Source: Eurosta solidaginis (Eukaryota > Arthropoda > Insecta > Diptera > Tephritidae). Taken from it: 64,000 nt of DNA. Every line of letters begins with the position of its first letter. Position 1 is the stretch's first letter. The notes beneath the pieces were generated by a model. The model saw only the letters and a list, made by a program, of their open reading frames with translations, was not told where the DNA came from and searched no databases. The stretch spans positions 56,015,346 through 56,079,345 of the forward strand of contig NC_090324.1 of the NCBI RefSeq assembly GCF_040869045.1. Reading direction: 5' to 3'. Position numbers and translations under genes: made by a program. Shown here piece after piece: positions 55,030 through 64,000 of this stretch.

Positions 55030-55416
55030 TACATCGGGGTCATCTTGCTGGTAGATGGTTTTGGCCTTCGGGGGGCTGGGTCAACTACGCAGGGCCATTC
55101 CACCACAGCGAAGAATTTGCCAAGTCCATGGGTTTACATCCTCTAGTGCCCATGTCTGCTGGATTGTAGCGACTGCCTACATGCTTCCAGGAGTCGCTTC
55201 CGACGAGATCCATAATTTCAGCTGTTCGATTGGATACGTAAGTTTTCCAAGCGTGGGGAGGCTTTTCGAGGAGAGAATTTGTCGTTTCGTACTAGCGGAC
55301 GAGAGGGGTATTGAGTCCTCTGTATACGAAAACGTGTCGGTCAGGGCGTTCCACTGTATGCCGAGAGTTTTGGTGTTGCTTGCTTTCTCGAATTCCAAAA
55401 GATTGGTATCTAGCAA
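55030..55416 (-). pseudogene. BEL RT-RNase H junction with large deletion
   Basis: Minus sense: FEKASNTKTLGIQWN and STKRQILSS (the RT tail) run directly, at about 55275, into PPHAWKTYVSNRTAEI and NPADMGTRGC, then SSLWWNGPAW, which belong near the end of the RNase H/linker region. About 250 residues including the RNase H catalytic core are absent. Frames change at about 55430, 55260 and 55080. Confidence 0.65.
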
Positions 55417-56716
55417 GTCCTCTTCTTTGATGTTTTTTTATTATACTGGGGTGATTGGCCGTTATTTTCCTTAATGGAAATCCTGCTGAGGCTAACACTT
55501 GGATGACTTGGGAGAGAGATGTTTCAGCAGAGAGAATTTCATGGCTGTCAGAGAGAATGTCATCTACATATGTTTCTTTCGTCAAAACAGGGACGGCTTT
55601 GGGGAAAGTTTCTTCTACATCTTTGGCCAGTTGGTGAAGAGTACGTATGGCGAGGTAAAGGCCACAGTTCACACCAAACGTGGCTGTTTTCAGACGATAG
55701 TCTTTTATGGGGTCGCTAGGAGATGAGCGGAAGACGATCCTCTGATAGTCTCTGTCGTCTTCATGCATTATGATTTGACGATACATTTTTTCTACGTCTC
55801 CGTTAAAAACAAATTGGTAGGTACGCCACTTGAGAATCAGAAGCATCAGATCGGGCTGGAGGGTAGGGCCGGTATAAATAACGTCGTTAAGCGTATGTCC
55901 AGATGCCGACTTTTTTGAGGCGTTAAACACGGCCCGCACCTTTGATGTCTTTTTCTCGGGTTTGACAACTGCGTGATGAGGAAGATAAAATGAGAGGCAT
56001 TTTCCTCCATCAAATTTTTCATAGGAGCCGGTTTCCTCCATATGATCGAGGGTGAGGTATTCTTCTAGAACACTATCATATTGAGTCTTTAAATCCCCTT
56101 TCTTCTGCAGACTTCTCTCCATTCCAAGAAACTGGCTTAGAGCTGAAGACCGAGAGTGGGATAATGAGATTGACTCTGGGAAGCTGGGTTTAAACGGCAG
56201 CCTTACGATATAACGACCGTTATCATCGCGTGAGGTTGTGGCTGCATAGAAATTTTGGCAAAACTCGTCTTCTGGGATTATTTGGGGTTTGGTGGGAACT
56301 TCCTCCAATTCCCAGAATTTACGCAATAGAGAGTTAAGATCTTCGTTCGACACTTCTGACACTTGCATGCAGAAAACGTTTACCATCACAGGAGCTCTAC
56401 CGCTCAGAATCCATCCAAAAATGGTTTTCTGCGCTAGAAGATGGGGGGAAAGTTTCTCAACGCCATTTTGGATGATTTGCGGTATTACATCACTGCCTAG
56501 GACGAGATCTATTTGCGAGGGGGAGTGACAGTTCGAGTCTGCGAGGTTGAGGTGTGCCCCTTTTGCTTGAAGCTCGCTAGTGAGCTTAAGCGAGGGGAGC
56601 ATTTTTGTTTGCCGGGGTAATACTATTGCCTCTGCACTTATTCTGGTTTTAAAATAGGGGGATACCAAAGTCAGAGAGCACAATTTGTTTGAGGTCTGAA
56701 CTAACTTGCCGCCCAT
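55292..56716 (-). pseudogene. BEL reverse transcriptase
   Basis: Open frame of 474 codons. Contains IFGWILSGR (after protease), KKTSKVRAVFNASKKS, LNDVIYTGPTLQPDLM, FVFNGDVEKMYRQI (Asp), TFGVNCGLYLAIRTLHQLA and ETYVDDILS (YVDD box intact). It is in the same frame as the protease segment, separated by one TAA (56728-56726). It ends in shifted sequence after ASAGFPLRKIT. Confidence 0.8.
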
Positions 56717-56725
56717 CCCTGATAT

Positions 56726-57490
56726 TTAAAATCTAGAGGGTTTGAATGGGAGCTTGAGTCTATCTTGGGCTCTGGTAGAGATAAAGGTTCGTTCAGATTC
56801 CTGATCCACAAGAGCTCTGAGTTTGAAAATTTCTCCTTTATGCTCTACGGGTACGATAGCCGTGGGTAAAATTATTTCACAATCGTTTTCGGAATAAAAC
56901 GATTGCACTTGGCTTTTCTGCGAGCATGAAATGCTTTCATCCAGAGCATTGGCTTGATCGGGAGTATTACCGGGTGAGACTGTGGAATTCGTGGTCGTGG
57001 CTTGTGAGGCTGTCATTTGCAATCGTGAGGGTTGTCTTTTCGGCACTTGAGAAGTGTCTTCGTGAAGAACTGAGTTGTGCCGATCTTGACATTGATTGCA
57101 AGTTTGAGTACTGGAACAGTCTTTCAATATGTGTGACTGAAAGATGCAATTGAAACACATATTGTTTTCTCTCACAAATCTTCTGCGATCAGAGGTCGGC
57201 AGCTTCTTAAATTTGAAGCAACTTATAAGGGGGTGAGATGAGGTTTTACACATAGCGCATTTGTACATTGTCCGCTGCTCTGTCATATAAGACTGGGTGT
57301 GGGAGGTCGATCTATTTTGAAAGGGATGCGACTGCTGGGATTTAAATGATGGCCTAGCTTGTGGGGTGGCTTTAAATTTATTTGGTCGCCATTGATCGAC
57401 TCGCTCTACGACTTCATATCGAGTTGTGAGGAACTGGCCCATTTGGGACCAGTTAGGAATTTCTCTTCTTGAAGCAGAGACTGCTCCCAT
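56726..57490 (-). pseudogene. BEL gag C terminus, zinc knuckles and protease with DQE triplet
   Basis: Minus sense: IPNWSQMGQFLTTRYE (end of the gag-type domain), zinc clusters CAMCKTSSHPLISC, CFNCIFQSHILKDC and CNQCQDRHNSVLH, then the protease RALVDQESERTFIS. BEL proteases usually have D-S/T/Q-G here; Gly is replaced by Glu. The frame ends at TAA 56728-56726, with pol continuing in the same frame. Confidence 0.75.
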
Positions 57491-58350
57491 AAAGTGACTG
57501 TATTTTCTGGGAGTTTAGAGGTAACCAGATAAATAAGTATGGGGTCCCAGTTATCTGTCGAGACTTGTTGCGTGGCGAGAATTTTAAGGCAATTATTTAC
57601 CGACGATTGCAACCTTTGAATGTCTTCACTGTTTTCCGTGGTGATCGTTTTTAAATTCATCAGAGCCCGTATTTGATTATCTACGAGAACTCGTCTGTTC
57701 TCGTATCGAGACTTTAGGGCTTCCCTTGCTAAGGCAAAGTTGCCATCAGTCAAAGGAAATTGGTTGACTATTTGAGCTGCCTTTCCTTGGGTTTTGTATC
57801 TGAGGTGATACAATTTTTGCGCTTGGGAGAGTTTCGGGTGGTTAATATAATCGGCTGTGAACATGTCACGAAATGAGGGCCATTTTGCATAACCACCATA
57901 AAATATTTCGGTATCGCAGGGAGGGATTTTTAGCGAAATACCGGAGTTGTCGGATGGACCTGGTGTGACGGTAGGGGGAGCGGGGGCGTTTGCTTGTTTA
58001 AGCAACTGAAACTGGCCTTCGATCTGGGCTTTTGTGTCTTCGTACGCTATGAGACAGGACCTGTATATGCTATTAGCGGATGTTGGAAAATCTTCGGGCA
58101 GGTCCTGATCTGGGGTTTCGACAATCTTATCGAAGAAGGTTTGGACTCTATTGCAGAATTTTTTTATGTTTGTGTTTTTTATTTTGAGTGAGGACTCCGT
58201 ATTGTCTTGGAGCGACGTCGACCTAAACCGAGCACAATATTTCATGAAATTGTCCGTTTCGTATGTAAATTTTTTGGGGGCAGACGAGATTTTAAATCTC
58301 TTAACTCCTTGAGTTTTGGAGTCACCTTTTTTGGCTTCATCGTCACTCAT
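57406..58350 (-). pseudogene. BEL gag (DUF1759-like)
   Basis: Starts at ATG 58350 (MSDDEAKKGDSKTQG). The DUF1759-like region is clear: IFYGGYAKWPSFRDMF, YHLRYKTQGKAAQIV, ALKSRYENRRVLV and LPENTVTLWEQSL. The frame then goes out of register near 57470, about one base off the continuation at 57490-56726, so a single indel separates gag from the knuckle region. Confidence 0.8.
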
Positions 58351-59373
58351 TTTTGAGCTTTGTTTTATAACGCTTACAAATGAGAATTAACAAAAATTTT
58401 ACTTCAGGGAGAAAAAACTTTTTTTTTTTTGAATAGAAAGTATTTGCTTTTAACTATGTGAGGGAGTTACGTTTAAATAGTCACGTTAAATAGCAAGAGC
58501 GAATAATTTCGAAAACTAAAAAAAGTTTTTAAGTTAAATTTTATTGAGGGGGTGACCAATCGAGTTTGACTACTGTGCCGCGTTTGCAGTGTATTTAATG
58601 CGTATATATGGGGGAGAATTAAATATACGTGGGAAAAATACAAATATATATATATATGTAAATATGAGTAATTATCTTAATTTCTCTATCGATATTCTTG
58701 TGGACTGTATAAATGGGATACAGAGTGAAATACTAAATTACTCGAGAAAATTTTAGCTTTACACAAGAAAGCTATATTTTTTAAGCGCTAGTGTACGCAC
58801 TGAACCACTCTTGTACCACTGTATGAGATTTTGTATTGCCGCTTATTTGTGTAATTAATTTTGTGTATGCGTTTGTATAGATGTGTGAACGCAAGTAAGG
58901 CAAAATATTTGTTCAATATTTATTCAAGTGGGGGAAAATGAGAAATTTGCAGAGGTTTTGCAGTATATTTAATTAGTGACGAGAGGTATTTTAATTTAAA
59001 ATGAGAAAATTTTAAATTATTGAGAGGTTTGTCGTATTAAAATATAAGGGGTGCTTTTAGCAAATGTGCCCACTGTAGCTAACTACTGAGTTTTTCTTAT
59101 TTTGCTTTGCACATGTACCGTACTGAGTTTTGCAATATGGGGTTATTGCAGTATGTATATATATGTATACGAAGTGGTATGTGCAAGGTTTGGCGGGAAA
59201 TGAGGATTTTTGGCGGGAAATTCTCTTCCTCGAAAATGAAAATTGCCTTACTTTTTCCAATTTTATATATTTTTCCACTGTTTAGGGGTGTATTAAAATG
59301 TCATTTAATACTCACAGTTTCCAAATGATAATCTTTTGTGTCGCTGGTTCCAGTAGTGGCGTCGAAGGACCAT
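58351..59373 (-). other. BEL 5' leader
   Basis: About 1 kb of AT-rich untranslated sequence between the 5' LTR and gag. The primer-binding site (minus sense TGGTCCTTCGACGCCA) lies one base from the LTR end at 59372. No other gene seen. Confidence 0.6.
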
Positions 59374-60168
59374 TGTTTCGGGGGCTAGCAATACAAATTT
59401 TACCTTCCTTTTTGTTGGAGTTGGTTGCAGTGGAGGCGGCGGTGATGGCGATGTTAGGCTGATGATGATAGTGCTTTGATGATGATGGTGGTGCTTTAAT
59501 GGTGATGATAAGCCCTGAGCGCAGTCCTTAATTGGATGATATAGGTGGCACAGCAGGGGTGAATAAAGGCGAGATATCACGAAACACGCAATTATATTTT
59601 GCTGCCACACGGGCAAAAATAAGTCAGTAATTCAAAGTATCAATCGAAACTTTCGATATAAAGGGACACACAATTTCCAGAGCTTTTTCCGTTTTGTCGG
59701 AAGAGTTTATTCCTTTTTTTCTTTTAGATAAAATGCACAAATAAATTTGCTGACACACCGAGTGGTTAAATATTTCGAATTATAAGTAAAAGAAATATCA
59801 ACAAACATATATATATATATATATATATGTACATATGAACGTACATGTCAACTGTCAACTCATGTTGGGGTTGCCAGAGGGGCGAAACGTGAACCCTTAT
59901 ACTCTAATAGATATAACTAGAGATATAATTCATGGATTTAACGTAATTCATGAGTCGTAAAGATAATAACTATACATCAAATAGTAATGTATAAAAAGGT
60001 TCAATGTACATATTTATATATATGTAAGTTAGTTACGGTAATTCTAAATAAGGTACATGTTCAAATTCAATATAAAAAATTCAGGTAAAATTCAACTTCT
60101 TTTAATTGGTTATAAAAATACGATGTTGATGGAGTTGGCTGTTGATGACTGCAATAGTCGCTCAACCA
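59374..60168 (-). repeat. BEL 5' LTR, 795 bp
   Basis: Same sequence as the 3' LTR with a longer TATATA microsatellite (about 59808-59828) and a 15-bp addition near 60132. Confidence 0.9.
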
Positions 60169-60173
60169 AAAGC

Positions 60174-61551
60174 AATCTGTTTCTATTGATGATCTAGTTA
60201 TAGTTCATTGGGATGGTAAGATTCTTCCCGATATTTTGAGCAATGAAATAGTAGATCTTTCGCCAGTATTAGTTTCTGCAGAGGGTAAGGAAAAATTGCT
60301 TGGAGTACCAAAACTTGTAAGTAGCACTGGCGATAACTCAGCTAATGCAGTATATGACGTACTAACCGAATGAGATTTGGAGAAAAATATAGTCGGCAGG
60401 CGTTTTGACACTGCAGCCATCAATACAGGGTTGAAAAATGGAGCTTGTGTTTTGCTGGAACATAAAATTGGCAAAGATCTATTATTGCTAGCATGCAGGC
60501 ATCATATTTTAGAGATTGTTCTCAGTAAGATATTTACTCTTTGTTTTGGACAATACAGCTCTCCTGAGATTCCCTTGTTTAAAAGGTTTCAGGCAGCATG
60601 GCCATCAATTCACTTAAATAATATTAAACTATTGGAAAAGCTACTGGCAATGACAATTTAGAAGTGAATGTAGTAAATTCTTTATTAGATATCTTAATGA
60701 CGAAAACCCAATCCAGATACGATTACATTGAGTTAATAGAGTTATCACTACTAGGTCTGGGTCATTCTCTAGATAACGTTCATTGGAGAGCTCCAGGTGC
60801 CTTACACCGTGCTCGATGGATGGAAAAATTCTTATACGCCATCAAAATCTTCTTGTTTCGTGAGGAAGATGGTTTTAAAATCACACAAAGGGAAAATCAC
60901 AGCTAGGACGCTTTGTGAAATTTGGAATGCTTGTATATGTGAAATATTTGTTTGAGGCCCCTATGGCTGCAAATGCTCCTTGGGCAGACCTTTCTCTATG
61001 GAAAGGCGCGACCACTTATGAAGCTATTCATCCACAAATAAGTGAAGTGGTTAAAAATGCTATTAAATCCCATTTTTAGTAACTCTCGGATGAATTAGTT
61101 GGGTTGAGTTTGTTCTCAGATAAAGTAACAAATATAGCGAAGGCGGAAATTGTCAAAAAGATAAGGGGTGAACTACTGACCGAAAACTAGGAGGCGATTC
61201 GTCACTTTTAAGTTACGAAGCCGAATTGGCCGATTTTGACAAAAAAGATCTTTGCAGGTGTTTTAAAAGTTAAAGATAAATTCAACGTTTTTAAACACAG
61301 ATCCAAATGCATGGAACATCAATCAGCATTACATTGGAGGGAAACAAATCGTAAGAAACATGAAAGTTGTTAATGATATTGCTGAGCGTGGAGTCAAACT
61401 GTTTGAAGACTTCAATAAGCTTCTAACAAATGATTAAGAAGAGAAGCAGTTGCTCCTACAAGTGGTAGAAGCTAATAGAAAGTGGGCTCCGACAAAAACG
61501 ACAAAGAGAGGAGTTGTTAAAAGCTTGGGGTCGGCAACTTCAGAGAAATAA
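60174..61551 (+). pseudogene. Decayed transposase-like gene, HxDGK / DTTxxNTG family, copy 2, C-terminal half
   Basis: Continues exactly in frame from 52109 across the BEL insertion. Motifs in order: VIVHWDGKILPDIL, LLGVPKLVSSTGDNSANAV, a TGA at about 60371, RRFDTAAINTGLKNGACVL, LLACRHHILEIVLSKIF and PEIPLFKRFQAAWPSI. Then, in later frames, FHRARWM-like and WADLSLWKGATTYEAIHP, ending near 61551. The Asp residues in HWDGK and FDTAA and the C-R-H-H cluster parallel copy 1. Several frameshifts and stops; not functional. Confidence 0.65.
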
Positions 61552-61754
61552 GCCATGTTTTTTTTTATCCCGCTTTATTATTATATAAGATTGCGTTATT
61601 TATTAACATTATTCTATAAAATAAATTAATTTATTACTTCCTACGTAATTGTACTTATTTAAAAAAAATTACCAAAATTGCGGATTTTTCCATTTTTCCT
61701 TAATTTTATATGCCATTGAGCACCCTCTTCCCGTTGGAATATTAAATTGAAACT
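61552..61754. other. 3' non-coding end of the split transposon
   Basis: AT-rich; contains the candidate inverted terminal repeat at 61716-61732 and a TTAA at ~61741. The LTR of element D starts at 61755. Confidence 0.5.
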
Positions 61755-63081
61755 TGTAACGTAGCAAATGCTACGCCACAATATCTATTTCCTATTTAGC
61801 GCCCACCCCTAACATCATATTTTCCATTTACTGCCCACCCCTAGTAGTGTATATACCGACATACATATATACATACATACCGGCCCAACAACCATCGCGC
61901 AAGCACAAAGCAAGCCAGCGATGGTGAACGCACAATGCTTGGGAATTTTCATTTTTGGTTTGCTGTGCGCGACAATGCGAGCATAATTCCCAACGTACAC
62001 TTCGCCGTAGGTAAGTGAAGTGCGTGTCGGCCGCCAGTGGCGGTCGACAAGGGGTGCCCTTTGGGTTAGGAAGGTGCGTTACAAGGTCGGTTCCACCGAT
62101 GGTACGCCCCCCCTGCTTATCGGACACCCCACAGGTTTACCCACATTTCCGGTGAGTAAGACGGGATTTAAACCCCTTATTACTCATCGGAAAGGTAATA
62201 CACGAGCAGCCTTCTCGTGTAGGAAGGAAACCCGTCCCAACGCCATTGGCGGGCGGATTTCCCCACTACTCTGGTAGACTGCTCGAGCCAATATAAATAC
62301 ATTCCAGGGACTCCCTTTGGGTCGAGGGGGGGGGGGGGGTAAAGTTACAAGGTCGGTTCTGCCGATGGTACTCCCCCCCCCCCGGCCTATTGGGCAACCC
62401 TAATATTTTGCTATCATCTCCTCTGAGTAAGACGGGAATCACTAACCCCCCCCTTATAACTCAGAGGAAGGGTAATGCACGGATATACGGCTCAGGTAAG
62501 AGGGGAACACTTCCCAACGCCTGCGGCGGGACAAACTCCCCTACTACCCTAGCCGAATACCCGAGCCAATATATTGTAGTTAGTTAGCCTCATACTAATA
62601 TAGAAACTTCGCCGTAGGTACCATCGTCATCACGATCCCGATCCACGGACATCCCATCCCGAAGCCTAGCCACCCGTTGTCATAGCTATTTGGTGAGAGC
62701 CACCGTCATCCAGTACTCTCTCTTCAGGCGTGATCCTAACTACCGCCGTCACTACTACCAACGTTAGCACCCCTTAGCGAGAGCCACCGTCGTCTCCACC
62801 ATCTCTGCCACCGCTAGCTAGCACTCTACCTCTCTCTGCGGAGAGCCGTCGTCCTTGGATTATAATATCAGCGATACTACGTAGTGAATCTCTCTCTCTC
62901 TCTCTCTCGCTCTCCCGGATTCAAGGTTGTGGATATTTTAGCCCAAGAGCCGCGTGTCTGTGTGTGTGTTCGAAATCAAAACACTAACTCACTGTGTATT
63001 TATTTAGGTGGGGGAAGTGGGACCTCCATCCGACTCTGGATTGACTTGAGCATACCTCAGCCTTTGACCAAACCCGCCTCA
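61755..63081 (+). repeat. Element D 5' LTR, ~1.33 kb, with internal tandem duplication
   Basis: Starts TGTAACGTAGC, ends CCCGCCTCA. A ~240-bp unit at about 62080-62285 recurs at about 62340-62575 (shared ACAAGGTCGGTTC, GAGTAAGACGGGA, GAGCCAATAT). Also holds G and C homopolymers near 62325-62381 and a (TC)n tract at 62889-62908. Confidence 0.75.
62284..62299 (+). promoter_or_regulatory. Possible TATA-type box in the element D LTR
   Basis: AGCCAATATAAATACA at the end of the first tandem unit resembles a TATA box; the second unit has a weaker GCCAATATATTG at the matching position (about 62571). Confidence 0.35.
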
Positions 63082-63085
63082 TAAA

Positions 63086-63103
63086 TGGCGCCCGAGCAGG
63101 GAC
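63086..63103 (+). promoter_or_regulatory. Element D primer-binding site
   Basis: TGGCGCCCGAGCAGGGAC, complementary to a tRNA 3' end including CCA, four bases after the LTR. Identical over 17 bases to the site of element B. Confidence 0.85.
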
Positions 63104-63248
63104 CCGTCTCCTCAGGCGACTGTGCCAAAACCAACGAGAGCACCAACACTGCAGGAGCGGGTTCTAAAACACACAACCAACAATCAATACCAAGATAAGC
63201 GAAACCACCACCACCACGCTGAACGTCGACTCTCTAGGGTGGATTTAC

Positions 63249-64000
63249 ATGCTGAAGAAGGAGAGGCTAATCGAAGAATGCAAACGCTACCGAATCTACT
63301 CCGAAGGACATACCGTCGCCGAATTGCGCAACACACTCAGCGCATACGTCCGAGACCAACGCAAGCGTAAGTCGACGGAAAATCTTTTGAGAGAGGTAGA
63401 GATGGAGATCGCCGCCGAAGAGGCCAGGCCAGTTACATCTAGCCAAAACACCACGCCGGCCCTCACAACCAAAGCAATATCCCCCCAGCACGAACAGAGC
63501 GGCATAAGTAATACGGAGGTCATGAATATGGTCCGCCGCTGGGATGTACATTACGCTGGAGGCGACGCATTATATGACTTCCTGGAAAGGATTGAGGAAC
63601 TGGCAGAATGCTATCTGATTCAGCCAGATCGACTCCTCCCAACTCTTCCATAGATCCTGCGTGGCAAAGCCCTTCAATGGTTCCGCGTGCGAAAACAACA
63701 AATACGAACATGGGCTGACTTCCGCTCTGAAGCCGGAAAATTCTTTTTGCCAAAGCGACACTTTAGCCAGCTAGAAGACGCTATCCGCCAGCGAAAACAG
63801 ACGAGCAGAGAGAAGGCCAAAGACTATATCCTCGCCCTCCAGACGATGATTCGCCAACATCCGACCTTGTGCAAGGAAGATCACCTGGAACGCATCTACG
63901 ACGGCCTACGGGTGGAATATCCACTTTTTGTGAAGCCGAGCGAATTCAAAACGATAGAGCAGCTCATGGAGCTTACCGACGAGTACGAACTGCTGCGAAG
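63249..64000 (+). pseudogene. Element D gag, with one in-frame stop
   Basis: Starts MLKKERLIEECKRYRIYS, a SAP-like helix-loop-helix (about residues 3-35), followed by a charged linker and a capsid-like region (LYDFLERIEELAECYLI, then KALQWFRVRKQQIRTWADF, FFLPKRHFSQLEDAIRQRK). A TAG at 63651-63653 interrupts an otherwise continuous frame that runs to the window end. Parallel to gag of element B, which also has a stop in its N-terminal part. Confidence 0.75.

Larger units (their letters stand above)
52110..60168 (-). mobile_element. BEL-type LTR retrotransposon, 8.06 kb
   Basis: LTRs at 52110-52865 and 59374-60168; 5-bp duplication AAAGC. Minus-strand order: gag, protease, RT, (RNase H mostly deleted), integrase, DUF5641-like tail, and a separate zinc-knuckle frame next to the 3' LTR. 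Polypurine tract (minus sense AGGGCGGGGACGA) at 52878-52866; primer site (minus sense TGGTCCTTCGACGCCA) at 59372-59357. It has frameshifts, one stop and one large deletion, yet both LTRs are full length. Confidence 0.9.
61755..64000 (+). mobile_element. Gypsy-type retrotransposon D (same family as B), truncated by window end
   Basis: 5' LTR 61755-63081, primer site 63086-63103, gag from about 63249. The LTR ends, the TAAA spacer, the primer site and gag match element B. The 3' part lies outside the window. Confidence 0.75.

Noticed and set aside
1..64000. CRISPR array, bacterial operon or phage content
   Set aside because: Spliced genes, LINEs and LTR elements show a eukaryotic genome; no regularly spaced identical repeats with unique spacers were seen.

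Overview
The window is eukaryotic and almost entirely transposable-element (TE) graveyard. The AT-rich base composition, tandem TATGTACATA-type motifs, short introns with GTAAGT/TTTACAG-type sites and the mix of TE clades (LOA/I-like, Jockey-like and RTE-like LINEs; Gypsy and BEL LTR elements; Harbinger- and Transib-like DNA transposons) point to a higher dipteran fly. A tephritid fruit fly is my best guess, but that rests on recalled resemblance of repeats, not on a database hit. I saw no convincing host single-copy gene, tRNA, rRNA or CRISPR array.

Layout. 1-3.8 kb: an inverted 5' fragment of a LINE, a decayed transposase-like gene (minus) split by a SINE-like insert with a 12-bp target-site duplication, and a decayed Myb/SANT gene with recognisable introns. 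3.8-9.4 kb: a nearly intact RNase-H-bearing LINE (plus) with one in-frame stop in ORF2. 9.7-13.1 kb: an inverted 3' fragment of the same LINE, a decayed HARBI1-type transposase, a palindromic MITE and an unrecognised decayed gene. 13.9-16.7 kb: a non-autonomous Transib-like element containing an internally deleted LTR element. 16.7-19.5 kb: remains of two LINEs. 19.5-32.1 kb: a Gypsy-type element (minus) flanked by ~3-kb direct repeats. 32.1-36.6 kb: scrambled LINE fragments around a 5'-truncated Jockey-like LINE. 36.6-47.0 kb: a short-LTR Gypsy element (A, plus) whose integrase is split by a second Gypsy element (B, minus). 47-51.2 kb: LINE pieces, a large ATCCCGAAA-type minisatellite and an RTE tail. 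51.2-61.7 kb: a second decayed transposase-like gene split by a BEL element with an exact 5-bp duplication. 61.8 kb to the end: the 5' LTR and start of gag of a Gypsy element (D) of the same family as B.

How it fits together. The nesting gives relative ages: DNA transposons and LINE C are the oldest layer; Gypsy A, Gypsy E and BEL entered them; Gypsy B entered A. All elements with coding sequence carry damage. Protease active-site triplets are altered in A, B and BEL and no triplet is visible in E; the first Asp of the YxDD box is lost in E. The most intriguing signal is that the two decayed transposase-like genes, at 1.3-2.6 kb and 51.5-61.5 kb, share one motif series (H-x-D-G-K, then D-T-x3-N-T-G-x2-N-G, then C-x-H-H). 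They look like two divergent branches of one little-described transposase superfamily.
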